64,000 bases of DNA, taken from positions 372,001 through 436,000 of the forward strand of contig NZ_QXFJ01000023.1 of assembly GCF_003584165.1 (NCBI RefSeq), given 5' to 3'. Shown here piece by piece: positions 56,561 through 64,000 of this stretch (position 1 is its first letter; each line of letters starts with the position of its first letter). The translations under genes were made by a program, and so were the position numbers. Under the pieces are notes generated by a model. The model worked only from the letters and a program-made list of their open reading frames with translations. It did not search any database and was not told the origin of the DNA. This DNA is from Flagellimonas aequoris. GTDB taxonomy: Bacteria > Bacteroidota > Bacteroidia > Flavobacteriales > Flavobacteriaceae.

Positions 56561-58825
56561 TCAGAACCAGTACCCGACACTAAAGAAAATACTGTCATTT
56601 TTTATCTCCGGGGACCAAGAGTAATAAATTTGGATGGGACCTATGAACGATTCAAATCCATACCCCACACCATAACCTGAAAAACTGGGCTCGGTAAACC
56701 AGTCTCCCGTACGGAAAAGGTCATCGTCCACATTGGCAAAGTTGGCGGAAAACATAAGATGATACTTGGGTGCAATCTTGTAGTCCGCCCTACCATAGGC
56801 TTTCACGTAACTATTCCCGGGAAGGCTCAAGAAATCATAGCCGAAAAAGGGAACAAAATTGTTCACAAAATCGTTGCCGAACCCGCCCAAAATAAAATCG
56901 AAAGAGGTTACATCGGAAGTCCCCAACTTAACCCCACCTTCGGCCTCAATATTGAAACTGAGGTCATGCAGTATGGGGATGGCAGTACCCAACCTTGCCT
57001 TGGCAATGGAGAACTCCTTGAAATTTTTATTAAAGTCCGAAGAGAACAAGTACACGTGTAAATCACTGTCAAAAATGAGTCCTTTTGTAGGGAAATATTT
57101 ATCATCATAAGTATCCAAAGTTATTTTGGAAAACGCATTGAAGTAATTTGATTTTTCAAATGTGGTCCTACCATCATCATCGGTCAAAGTGGCCTCCGAT
57201 CCGGTCCCTTCGCCAAGTGTCCTGGTACTGTAACGTAAAAATTTGTGCTCTGCCCCAATGGTGAAGGCAAATTCTTCCTGCAAAACGGTCTGCAGGTATA
57301 TCTGGTTGGTCAAATCGGTCACATCCATATTGATCCTTCGGATGTTTGGGTCGTCCGGCACATTGAAATTGCCCCGAATCAGGGAGAAATCGATCTCCGA
57401 ATTAAAATCGGTAAACTTGGAATTAAGCCCAAAGCTCCAGTAATATCCCTTGTCCAGATAGTATTGCATGTTGTAGCGGATGTGGTCCCCAAGGATAAAA
57501 TCGAAGGAAGCCACATCGTCCTTCATCAAAAAGTTCTTCTTGGTAAGGTTGAACAGGGCCGCACTTTTATACAGGTCATCATAATGGGCAGACACCTTGA
57601 TGAACATCTTGTTGGGGTTTTCCTTTATTTTCAAGATCAGGTCGGTTCCCAGGCCATTGGAAACCAAATCGTATCGAATGGCCTTGAAGTTTCCGGTGGC
57701 CGATAGGTTGTTGATCCCTTGTTTCAAATCCTCAAAGGCTATCTTTTCGGCTAGGTTGAACCGCAATTTTCCCTTAATGTACCCTCGGGTATAACGATCG
57801 TTCCCCTCAATGATCATCCTGTTTATGGTTAAACTGTCCATCACCGGGATTCGTTTTCTAGCTCTTGGTGTATAATTTTGGGTCGTGGCAATCTTTTCCA
57901 GTTCGTCCATTTTAGTCCGGGCCGCTTTTTCCCCACTATCCACAATGGCCTTACCACGGTCAAAATCGATAACGGAAAATTCATCTATATCGGGCCTGAT
58001 GTACACATCGGTCTGGGCCGATTTTTTCTTCATGTCGTTCACCGTACGGTAATTGTTGATCTGGAGCAAGATCTCCGTGGCCGATGATAACGATTCACGG
58101 GTGGAAAGATCGTGTTGTACATCGACCCCAATAATAATATCTGCACCCATGGCCCTCACTTGGTCTATAGGGTAATTGTTCACCACCCCTCCATCGATCA
58201 ACACATCCCCATCAATCTCCGATGGTTCAAAAAGTGACGGAAACGTACCACTGGCCACAATGGCCTCGGGCAAATAGCCATGATCCAACAAAACTTGCTC
58301 TCCGGTCTCCACATTGGTCGCCACGCATAAAAATGGGATGGGCAACTTTTTAAAATCCTGTACATCCTTTACATGGAAGAGCAATTGCACCAGCATATTG
58401 TAGATGTTCTGTCCCCCGGAAATGGCCTGGGGAAAGCTCACCTTAAAATTGGTAAAGGGCAGGGTAAGGGCATAGCGTTCCGAATCTTCCTTTTCATAAA
58501 AATTCTTTGCACTTCTGGGCACGTTATCTTGAATAAGATCGGTGAAATTGGTGCTTCTAAAAATGGAATCCAGTTCTTTGGCGGAGTATCCGGATGCATA
58601 AAGCGCGCCCACGATGGCCCCCATACTGGTCCCTCCAATGTAATCCACCTTAATGCCGGCCTCCTCGATTACTTTTAGTGCCCCAATGTGCGCCAATCCC
58701 TTGGCCCCACCGCCACTGAGCACGAGACCCACCTTTGGTGGAGCTTCATTGGTTGTGGTCTGGGCTATCCCAAACACCCCAATGAAGATGAATATGATCG
58801 TGGTTATTGTACTCCTGATGCACAT
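56561..58825 (-). CDS. Patatin-like phospholipase fused to POTRA and beta-barrel (outer membrane)
   Basis: 754 residues, signal peptide (FIFIGVFGIAQ). Patatin domain at about 28-235: GLVLSGGGAKGLAHIGAL (oxyanion hole), GTSMGAIVGALYASG (Ser in GxSxG) and DGGVVNNYPIDQVRAMGADIIIGVDV, the Asp of the Ser-Asp dyad. A POTRA-like stretch follows at about 310-385 (MIIEGNDRYTRGYIKGKLRF), then an Omp85/FhaC-type barrel that ends IFFSVGYWF. This is the PlpD-like patatin-translocator layout, so a phospholipase A held at or released from the outer membrane. It follows uvrC by 5 bases and is probably read with it. Confidence 0.92.
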   Translation of the reverse strand: MCIRSTITTIIFIFIGVFGIAQTTTNEAPPKVGLVLSGGGAKGLAHIGALKVIEEAGIKVDYIGGTSMGAIVGALYASGYSAKELDSIFRSTNFTDLIQDNVPRSAKNFYEKEDSERYALTLPFTNFKVSFPQAISGGQNIYNMLVQLLFHVKDVQDFKKLPIPFLCVATNVETGEQVLLDHGYLPEAIVASGTFPSLFEPSEIDGDVLIDGGVVNNYPIDQVRAMGADIIIGVDVQHDLSTRESLSSATEILLQINNYRTVNDMKKKSAQTDVYIRPDIDEFSVIDFDRGKAIVDSGEKAARTKMDELEKIATTQNYTPRARKRIPVMDSLTINRMIIEGNDRYTRGYIKGKLRFNLAEKIAFEDLKQGINNLSATGNFKAIRYDLVSNGLGTDLILKIKENPNKMFIKVSAHYDDLYKSAALFNLTKKNFLMKDDVASFDFILGDHIRYNMQYYLDKGYYWSFGLNSKFTDFNSEIDFSLIRGNFNVPDDPNIRRINMDVTDLTNQIYLQTVLQEEFAFTIGAEHKFLRYSTRTLGEGTGSEATLTDDDGRTTFEKSNYFNAFSKITLDTYDDKYFPTKGLIFDSDLHVYLFSSDFNKNFKEFSIAKARLGTAIPILHDLSFNIEAEGGVKLGTSDVTSFDFILGGFGNDFVNNFVPFFGYDFLSLPGNSYVKAYGRADYKIAPKYHLMFSANFANVDDDLFRTGDWFTEPSFSGYGVGYGFESFIGPIQIYYSWSPEIKNDSIFFSVGYWF

Positions 58826-58830
58826 AGTGA

Positions 58831-60621
58831 CTAATGAAATGTTTTATATATTTTCTTCGCTTTGGCCATACCCACAGATTCTGCAAGGCTTTCCAACGAA
58901 GCTTCCTTGATTCGTTTTACGGACTTGAAATTTTTCAACAATTGTTCCGCGGTCTTTTCCCCGACACCCTCAATACCTTCCAACTCCGAATTAATGGCGC
59001 CCTTGCTCCTTTTGTTCCTGTGGTGGGTAATCCCAAAACGGTGTGCTTCGTTCCGCAACTGCTGAATGATCTTCAAGGTTTCGGAACGTTTGTCCAAATA
59101 CAAAGGAACCGGGTCTTCAGGAAAATAGATTTCCTCCAGTCTTTTGGCTATCCCGACAATGGCAATTTTTCCACGCAGGCCCAAAAGCTCCAAACTTTTT
59201 AGGGCAGACGACAATTGTCCCTTTCCCCCATCGATCACAATAAGCTGTGGCAGGGGTTCATCCTCGTTCAAGAGCCGTTTGTACCTTCTGTGCACCACCT
59301 CTTCCATACTGGCAAAATCGTCCGGACCTTCCACTGTTTTAATGTTGAAGTGCCTGTAGTCCCTTTTGGAGGGCTTGCCGTCCTTAAAGACCACACAGGC
59401 AGCCACTGGATTGCTCCCTTGTATGTTCGAGTTGTCAAAGCATTCAATATGTCTGGGTTCCACGGAAAGCCTTAAATCGGCCTTCATCTGGGCCATGATG
59501 CGTTTGGTATGCCTATCTGGATCGGTGATCTTGATCTGTTTTAACTTGTCTTGCCGATAAAACCGGGCATTCCGTTCCGAAAGCTCCAAAATCCTTCGCT
59601 TGTCTCCCAATTTGGGCAGGATCACCTTCACGTTTTCCTCCACGGTCACCGGTACCTGAAGATAGATTTCCTTGGATTTGGAATGAAATCGTTGCCGTAT
59701 CTCCGTAATGGCCAACTGCAATAGTTCCTCATCCGTTTCTTCCAATTTCTTTTTGATCTCCAAGGTATGCGATCTCACAATGGAACCATGGGAAAGCTGC
59801 AAGAAATTGACATAGGCATGGGTCTCATCCGAAATGATGGTAAATACGTCAACATTGTTGATCTTGGGGTTTACCACGGTTGATTTTGCCTGATAGTTTT
59901 CCAGGATATCGATCTTATCCTTTACACGCTGCGCCTTTTCAAACTCCATTTTTTCGGCCAGCTCGTTCATCTGTTTTTTGAACGACAGCAAAGAATCCCG
60001 CAAGTTTCCCTTAATAATCTGCCGTATGTCCTCAATCTGTCCATGATATTCCTGTTCGGTCTGAAATCCTTCACAAGGACCCAAACAATTTCCCAAATGA
60101 TATTCCAGGCATACCTTGTATTTGCCCCCTTCAATCTTTTCTTCGGAAAGGTCATAATTGCAGGTACGGAGCGGGTAAAGGCTTTTTACCAATTCCAGTA
60201 GGGTCCTTACGGTTTTCATACTGGTATAGGGTCCGTAGTATTCCGATCCGTCCTTGATCAGTTTGCGCGTGGGGAACACCCTTGGAAACCGTTCTTTTTT
60301 AATACAGATCCACGGATAGGATTTGTCGTCCTTCAACATTACATTGTAGCGGGGCTGTAGCTTTTTGATCAGATTGTTCTCCAAGAGCAGGGCGTCCGAC
60401 TCCGTGGGGACCACAATATGGTTGATGGTCTGGATTTTTTTGACCAATACCCTGGTTTTGCCATATTCCTGGGTCTTATTGAAATAGGAAGAAACTCTTT
60501 TTTTGAGGTTCTTGGCCTTACCCACATATAAAATCTTCCCCTCCTTGTCATAAAATTGATATACTCCGGGGTTATCGGGCAATGCACTAAGCTGTACGGC
60601 AATGGATGTAGGGTTGGACAT
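58831..60621 (-). CDS. uvrC: UvrABC system protein C
   Basis: 596 residues. Nucleotide-excision repair nuclease that cuts the damaged strand on both sides with UvrB. GIY-YIG domain near the N-terminus (PGVYQFYDKEGKILYVGKAKNLKKRV), UVR motif (about 200-235, QMNELAEKMEFEKAQRVKDKIDIL), the RNase H-like C-terminal nuclease (HIECFDNSNIQGSNPVAACVVFKDG) and a helix-hairpin-helix end (LEGIEGVGEKTAEQLLKNFK). Complete and intact. The first gene of an operon with patatin. Confidence 0.98.
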   Translation of the reverse strand: MSNPTSIAVQLSALPDNPGVYQFYDKEGKILYVGKAKNLKKRVSSYFNKTQEYGKTRVLVKKIQTINHIVVPTESDALLLENNLIKKLQPRYNVMLKDDKSYPWICIKKERFPRVFPTRKLIKDGSEYYGPYTSMKTVRTLLELVKSLYPLRTCNYDLSEEKIEGGKYKVCLEYHLGNCLGPCEGFQTEQEYHGQIEDIRQIIKGNLRDSLLSFKKQMNELAEKMEFEKAQRVKDKIDILENYQAKSTVVNPKINNVDVFTIISDETHAYVNFLQLSHGSIVRSHTLEIKKKLEETDEELLQLAITEIRQRFHSKSKEIYLQVPVTVEENVKVILPKLGDKRRILELSERNARFYRQDKLKQIKITDPDRHTKRIMAQMKADLRLSVEPRHIECFDNSNIQGSNPVAACVVFKDGKPSKRDYRHFNIKTVEGPDDFASMEEVVHRRYKRLLNEDEPLPQLIVIDGGKGQLSSALKSLELLGLRGKIAIVGIAKRLEEIYFPEDPVPLYLDKRSETLKIIQQLRNEAHRFGITHHRNKRSKGAINSELEGIEGVGEKTAEQLLKNFKSVKRIKEASLESLAESVGMAKAKKIYKTFH

Positions 60622-60968
60622 ATGGCCTTTTGAAAATGGTCCGGTTCGACTTTACACAAAGTTATGTTTTAAATGTGGTGTTTCCTGTTAAACTTGATCT
60701 ATTCCCATTTTGTATTGATATATGTTAGGTTTCCCCATATCTAATTTGGAAAACGCAGTCAACCAGTTTTTTATCTCAGTTTTTGACCTTTCCTTCCCAT
60801 TGGGGATTTTCCCTAAAAAAACTATGGAAAAACCCCGGTCAACGACCTAAGATTTAGTCTAAATTGTTAAACTGTTGCTAAAAAAGGTGTCGTTCATCGA
60901 TAAAATCTGCATTTCATGGTGGATTTTTCAATTCTTTTACATACATTTAAAACTATAAATACAATCCT
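60622..60968. other. Intergenic stretch between uvrC and the miniprotein candidate
   Basis: 347 bases without an ordinary gene. It contains the uvrC promoter (box at 60657-60664). It also contains a nested inverted repeat: TTGACC (60783-60788) and GGTCAA (60837-60842) flank GGGGATTTTCC (60802-60812) and GGAAAAACCCC (60826-60836). The inner arms differ by one base. The meaning of the repeat is unknown. Confidence 0.5.
60657..60664 (-). promoter_or_regulatory. -7 promoter element for uvrC
   Basis: TAACTTTG on the minus strand matches TAnnTTTG exactly, 35 bases before the uvrC ATG. Confidence 0.55.
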
Positions 60969-61061
60969 ATGGAAAACTATGTGATCGTTTTGGGAATGTA
61001 CCTGATTTTGATGCTTTTCTTCAAAATCTTTTTCTCCGTTGCAACCAACAAAGGAGAATAA
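60969..61061 (+). CDS. Candidate 30-residue membrane miniprotein
   Basis: An ATG-to-TAA frame of 31 codons (start MENYVIVLGMYLILM, end SVATNKGE). It begins with a short acidic/polar stretch, then one hydrophobic helix of about 18-20 residues (residues 5-24), and ends with a charged tail (ATNKGE). The shape is that of a small single-pass membrane protein. It lies 42 bases before the 5-formyl-THF cyclo-ligase start. There is no ribosome site of the Shine-Dalgarno kind, as is normal here. Without homologues it cannot be told from chance. Confidence 0.35.
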   Translation: MENYVIVLGMYLILMLFFKIFFSVATNKGE

Positions 61062-61092
61062 ATTTTTGTTTCCCCAAAACAACCCCTAAATC

Positions 61093-61111
61093 TTCAACAT
61101 TTAATGTTGAA
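61093..61111. promoter_or_regulatory. Perfect palindrome over the start codon of the cyclo-ligase
   Basis: TTCAACATT-T-AATGTTGAA, nine-base arms with one central base. The ATG at 61104 lies inside the right arm. It could be an operator, or an RNA fold that hides the start codon. Confidence 0.4.
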
Positions 61112-61667
61112 ACATGAACTAAGAAAGAAATATAAAAGTCTGAGAGCGGAAATCAATCCTACACAAGCTTCGGATTTTAGTTTGATTTTAGCAAATCATG
61201 TGCTCCAAATCCCAATCTGGGATTTTTTTTATTTCCATATCTTTTTGAGTATCGAAGATAAAAACGAGGTGGACACCCTTCCATTGATTACCCTCCTCCA
61301 GGGAAGGGACAAGCATGTAATCGTCCCCAAAATGACGGGAAGTACTTCCATGGACAACTATCTGCTTACGGACGGTACCACTCTAAAAAAGAACAGTTGG
61401 GGCATTCCAGAACCTGTTGATGGCTTTCTTGTCCCCGAAAACAAAATTGAAGTGGTTTTTGTCCCCTTATTGGCCTTTGATTCGCAAGGAAACCGTGTAG
61501 GGTATGGCAAAGGTTTCTATGACACCTTTTTGCATAAATGTAAAAAGGAAACCATAAAAATCGGTCTTTCCTTTTTTCCAGCCGAGAACGACCTCATCTC
61601 AGATGTACATGAAAACGATGTGCGACTGGATTACTGTATCACTCCTGAAAAGGTCTACGCATTCTGA
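61104..61667 (+). CDS. 5-formyltetrahydrofolate cyclo-ligase
   Basis: 187 residues. Converts 5-formyl-THF to 5,10-methenyl-THF with ATP, rescuing the stored form of folate. Motifs: HELRKKYKSLRAEI at the start and the family signature VPLLAFDSQGNRVGYGKGFYDTFL, which holds the ATP-binding GxGxGYYD-like stretch. The start ATG lies within a palindrome (61093-61111). It overlaps the convergent lspA coding region by 13 bases (61655-61667). Confidence 0.95.
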   Translation: MLKHELRKKYKSLRAEINPTQASDFSLILANHVLQIPIWDFFYFHIFLSIEDKNEVDTLPLITLLQGRDKHVIVPKMTGSTSMDNYLLTDGTTLKKNSWGIPEPVDGFLVPENKIEVVFVPLLAFDSQGNRVGYGKGFYDTFLHKCKKETIKIGLSFFPAENDLISDVHENDVRLDYCITPEKVYAF

Positions 61668-62305
61668 TCTGCCACTTCCTGCTTTTTTTCGGCATGCTTT
61701 GGAAATGCCTTTTTATTGAAAACAATCAAAATACCTACCCCGGTACTGATGGCCGTATCGGCAATATTGAAGACCGGCTCAAAAAATCGGAACCTTTGAC
61801 CTCCCACAGAGGGTACCCAATCCGGCCAAGTGGTATCGATCAACGGAAAATAGAGCATGTCCACCACTTTGCCGTGGAAGAGGCTGCCATAAGGCTCGTT
61901 AGAAAACAAGGTGGCCACCTGCCCGTTGCTATGGTCAAAGATCAATCCGTAAAACACGGAATCAATGATATTACCCATGGCTCCTGCGAAAATGAGGGAC
62001 ACGGCCAAGATCAAGGTTCGGGTCGATTGTTTTTTGATGATGTCCCACAACCAGTACCCAATGCCGAAAACGGCAAAAATCCTGAAAATGGTCAAGATCA
62101 ATTTCCCCGAAGATTCCGAAATCGGTAACAAATCGCTCAATTTGGTTCCCCAAGCGGCTCCTTCGTTCTCAATGAACAAAATCTTGAACCAACCCAGCAC
62201 ATCATGGGATTCCCCCAAAATAAAATGGGTCTTGATGTAGACCTTGCTCAATTGGTCCACCAAAAGGATCAATGCAATGATTAACAGGGATTTTCTTTGA
62301 TTCAT
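61655..62305 (-). CDS. lspA: Lipoprotein signal peptidase
   Basis: 216 residues, longer than the E. coli protein of about 164. Cuts the signal peptide from prolipoproteins after diacylglyceryl transfer, in the inner membrane. Four helices; catalytic Asp pair in NIIDSVFYGLIFD (the NxxD motif) and FNIADTAIS (the FNxAD motif). The many lipoproteins in this window depend on this enzyme. Its own promoter lies between it and the DUF4097-like gene. Together with ileS and the DksA-like gene it forms a common Bacteroidota gene order. Confidence 0.97.
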   Translation of the reverse strand: MNQRKSLLIIALILLVDQLSKVYIKTHFILGESHDVLGWFKILFIENEGAAWGTKLSDLLPISESSGKLILTIFRIFAVFGIGYWLWDIIKKQSTRTLILAVSLIFAGAMGNIIDSVFYGLIFDHSNGQVATLFSNEPYGSLFHGKVVDMLYFPLIDTTWPDWVPSVGGQRFRFFEPVFNIADTAISTGVGILIVFNKKAFPKHAEKKQEVADQNA

Positions 62306-62324
62306 CTTTTTAATAAAGCGGTTG

Positions 62325-62332
62325 CAAAAATA
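62325..62332 (-). promoter_or_regulatory. -7 promoter element for lspA
   Basis: TATTTTTG on the minus strand matches TAnnTTTG exactly, 19 bases before the lspA ATG. Confidence 0.55.
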
Positions 62333-62338
62333 TGGATA

Positions 62339-62959
62339 TTATTTTGTTTTCCTAAGATGGATATTGCCCTCAACGGTCTTTAACACAAATTGGTCATTCC
62401 CAAAGGGAATGGTTTCCTGCTCCACCTGCCCATAAGAACTTTCGGCCAATATGTCCCCACTGGGGGCAGTAAGCCAGATATCGCCTTTCTGGGTAACCAC
62501 TTCCACGGTTTCGGTCACATTTTCCAAGGTGCACCTACCATCCGATAGGGTAACATTGAGATTTTCATAGTTACCCGAAACCCTCACATCGCAATTGGTA
62601 CCGTAAACGGCAACACTTTTATATTCGGGCACACTGATCTCCAATGCTATGGAAACCACTTTATGGGCGCTCAACTTATCATTAGGGTTGATGAACAGGG
62701 GCTGAAACCCGGCACTGATCAGTGCCGTTGTACCTGTTTCCTCAATGGCAATCAATAAATCCTTGGCATATTCCCCCTCTATACTGGCAGATACCTTGAC
62801 CTCATCGGTCTTGGCTGTTTTTAGATCGATATGGTAGCAATACTCTGAATCTATCTGTATGAAGTCGATCTTAGGGTCTATAAAAGCCTTCTTCACCAGT
62901 TTCTGTCCATTCATGGACAACATGGCAAACAAGAACAATATGGCAACGGATCGTTTCAT
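62339..62959 (-). CDS. Exported DUF4097-like beta-rich protein
   Basis: 206 residues from the ATG at 62959 (MKRSVAILFLFAMLSMNGQ), which gives a signal peptide. The longer in-frame start at 63013 lies inside the DksA-like gene and is rejected. The C-terminal half has repeated short strands of the DUF4097/adhesin type (VYGTNCDVRVSGNYENLNVTLSDGRCTLENVTETVEVVTQKGDIWLTAPSGDI). Function unknown, probably periplasmic. It lies between lspA and the DksA-like gene on the same strand. Confidence 0.7.
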   Translation of the reverse strand: MKRSVAILFLFAMLSMNGQKLVKKAFIDPKIDFIQIDSEYCYHIDLKTAKTDEVKVSASIEGEYAKDLLIAIEETGTTALISAGFQPLFINPNDKLSAHKVVSIALEISVPEYKSVAVYGTNCDVRVSGNYENLNVTLSDGRCTLENVTETVEVVTQKGDIWLTAPSGDILAESSYGQVEQETIPFGNDQFVLKTVEGNIHLRKTK

Positions 62960-62964
62960 AAACA

Positions 62965-62986
62965 AAAAACGCCCTAAGGCGTTTTT
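62965..62986 (-). terminator. Terminator after the DksA-like gene
   Basis: AAAAACGCC / GGCGTTTTT, a nine-base perfect stem with loop CTAA. It lies just past the stop of the DksA-like gene and 5 bases before the next start codon, so that gene may need readthrough. Confidence 0.8.
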
Positions 62987-62987
62987 A

Positions 62988-63371
62988 TTATTTCTGCATG
63001 TTCTTCGCCTCAATGCTCAACGTGGCATGTGGAACCAATTTCAATCGCTCCTTATTGATGAGCTTACCGGTAACACGGCAAATGCCATACGTTTTGTTTT
63101 CGATCCGCATCAATGCATTTTTAAGGTCCCTGATGAATTTCTCCTGACGGATGGCCAATTGGGTATTGGCTTCCTTGCTCATGGTCTCGGAACCTTCCTC
63201 AAAAGCCTTGAACGTCGGGGAGGTATCGTCCGTTCCATTATTACCATCGTTCATGTAGGAGCTCTTCAAAAGTTCCAAATGACTTTTTGCCTTCTCCATT
63301 TTTTCCTCGATCAAGGTCCTGAATTCCTCCAACTCTTTGTCTGAGTATCTTACTTTTAGTTCTTCTGCCAT
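62988..63371 (-). CDS. DksA/TraR-family protein with degenerate zinc finger
   Basis: 127 residues. Coiled-coil N-terminal half (YSDKELEEFRTLIEEKMEKAKSHLELLKSSYMND), then the DksA-C4 region. The usual CxxC...CxxC zinc site is reduced: the sequence reads YGICRVTGKLINKERLKLVPHATLSIEAK, with only one Cys. This variant is common in Bacteroidota. DksA-type proteins bind the secondary channel of RNA polymerase and act with ppGpp. The key acidic tip residues are plausible (NDGNNGTDD), but not proved. The next gene upstream is ileS. Confidence 0.9.
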   Translation of the reverse strand: MAEELKVRYSDKELEEFRTLIEEKMEKAKSHLELLKSSYMNDGNNGTDDTSPTFKAFEEGSETMSKEANTQLAIRQEKFIRDLKNALMRIENKTYGICRVTGKLINKERLKLVPHATLSIEAKNMQK

Positions 63372-63374
63372 GGT

Positions 63375-64000
63375 CTAATGCTTTTGAATAAACAATTTTG
63401 TATTCACTTCATCAAAGGCGACTGCTACACCTTCTTCCAATTTTTCCTCGAAATTGAGCTCTGCGGTCAAAGTTTCGGTCTTAATGTATTCCTCATTGCT
63501 CGAAATGGCACTTTCCACAAAGCCGTCCTTCAATATTTTGATGTCAATCTTATCGGTCACCTCGAATCCTGATTCCTTCCGTAGGTTTTGGATCCTGTTC
63601 ACCAATTCCCTTGCAATCCCCTCTTTTCTAAGGGTTTCATCAATGGTTACATCCAACGCCACCGTAAGCGGGCCAGAGCTCGCTACCAACCACCCTTCAA
63701 TGTCCTGGGAACTGATTTCTACATCGGTTAACTGTAAATTAACGCTTTTATTTTCCAATTGGAGTGTTAATTCTCCGTTACGTTCCATTTTTTGGATATC
63801 ATCCTGGCCCATTTGCGACACTTGGGCAGCAATGGCTTTCATATCCTTACCAAATTTCGGGCCCAAGACCTTAAAATTGGGTTTTATCTGTTTTACCAAG
63901 ATTCCCGATGCATCGTCCAACAATTGGATTTCCTTCACATTCACCTCGGATTTGATCAAATTGGACACCGCTTCGATATCCGATTTTTGTTCCGCATCCA
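63375..64000 (-). CDS. ileS: Isoleucine--tRNA ligase, C-terminal end (cut by window edge)
   Basis: The reverse frame is open from the right edge to the stop at 63375, about 208 residues. The text (VSNLIKSEVNVKEIQLLDDASGILVKQIKPNFKVLGPKFGKDMKAIAAQVSQ, ALDVTIDETLRKEGIARELVNRIQNLRKESGFEVTDKIDIKI) is the typical C-terminal part of IleRS, including the DUF5915-like C-terminal domain. The catalytic domain lies outside. It is 3 bases upstream of the DksA-like gene, so they are read together. Confidence 0.97.
   Translation of the reverse strand, partial: DAEQKSDIEAVSNLIKSEVNVKEIQLLDDASGILVKQIKPNFKVLGPKFGKDMKAIAAQVSQMGQDDIQKMERNGELTLQLENKSVNLQLTDVEISSQDIEGWLVASSGPLTVALDVTIDETLRKEGIARELVNRIQNLRKESGFEVTDKIDIKILKDGFVESAISSNEEYIKTETLTAELNFEEKLEEGVAVAFDEVNTKLFIQKH

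Noticed and set aside
56492..56680. Plus-strand frame of 62 codons over the end of the patatin gene
   Set aside because: Most of it is antisense to the real barrel C-terminus; no family features.

Overview
The window reads as chromosomal DNA of a marine member of the Flavobacteriaceae (Bacteroidota). The basis is gene content: several TonB-dependent receptors of CarboxypepD_reg type, DUF4270, DUF5689, DUF3108 and 7TM-DISM proteins, an eukaryote-like glycine--tRNA ligase, and a DksA-like protein without the usual cysteines. Start codons lack Shine-Dalgarno sequences, and many are preceded by the Bacteroidota -7 element TAnnTTTG. A Muricauda/Allomuricauda-like genus is possible but is only an impression. 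No rRNA, tRNA, CRISPR array, integrase or insertion sequence was found.

Layout. 1-6.1 kb (minus strand): 5' part of a TonB receptor, glmS, and a GlgA-like/DUF4270 pair. 6.1-13.2 kb (plus): panC-panD-flippase operon, an esterase, radA and a PQQ dehydrogenase with an embedded cytochrome c. 13.2-15.1 kb (minus): aldo/keto reductase and exonuclease III. 15.2-24.4 kb (plus): isochorismatase-like hydrolase, exported Gfo/Idh oxidoreductase coupled to a TonB receptor, DUF1801 protein, methyltransferase, and three exported hydrolases (M20, metallophosphoesterase, M28). 24.4-31.2 kb is the most accessory part: an AT-rich orphan membrane protein, a sdpR-sdpI pair with a clear operator palindrome, a 7TM-DISM sensor with a C-terminal HTH, a lipoprotein resembling aerolysin-type pore formers, and a DUF3124 lipoprotein. 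31.3-38.6 kb: fhs, glyS, a coiled-coil membrane protein, comF, an Ig-like lipoprotein and an omega-amidase. 38.6-42.0 kb (minus): katG followed by an ankyrin/NUDIX/omega-amidase gene string. 42.3-48.6 kb: SYLF protein, DUF5689 lipoprotein with its TonB receptor, a divergent secreted nuclease-like phosphatase, and a cytochrome-b-like membrane protein. 48.7-56.2 kb (minus): a large TonB receptor and a tight operon DUF3108 - tryptophan-dioxygenase-like - M23 peptidase - pgi. A probable 100-nt structured small RNA lies just upstream of that operon. 56.6-64.0 kb: uvrC-patatin/barrel operon, a 30-residue membrane miniprotein candidate, a 5-formyl-THF cyclo-ligase, lspA, a DUF4097-like protein, a DksA-like protein, and the 3' end of ileS.

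How the genes fit together. Much of the window serves the cell envelope and nutrient uptake (four TonB receptors and many lipoproteins). Around these sit housekeeping genes for amino sugars, pantothenate, one-carbon units, tRNA charging and DNA repair. The most promising candidates for something new are the aerolysin-like lipoprotein beside a membrane-sensor/HTH protein (27.0-30.6 kb), with a promoter and upstream direct repeats, and the small RNA at about 56.32-56.42 kb.
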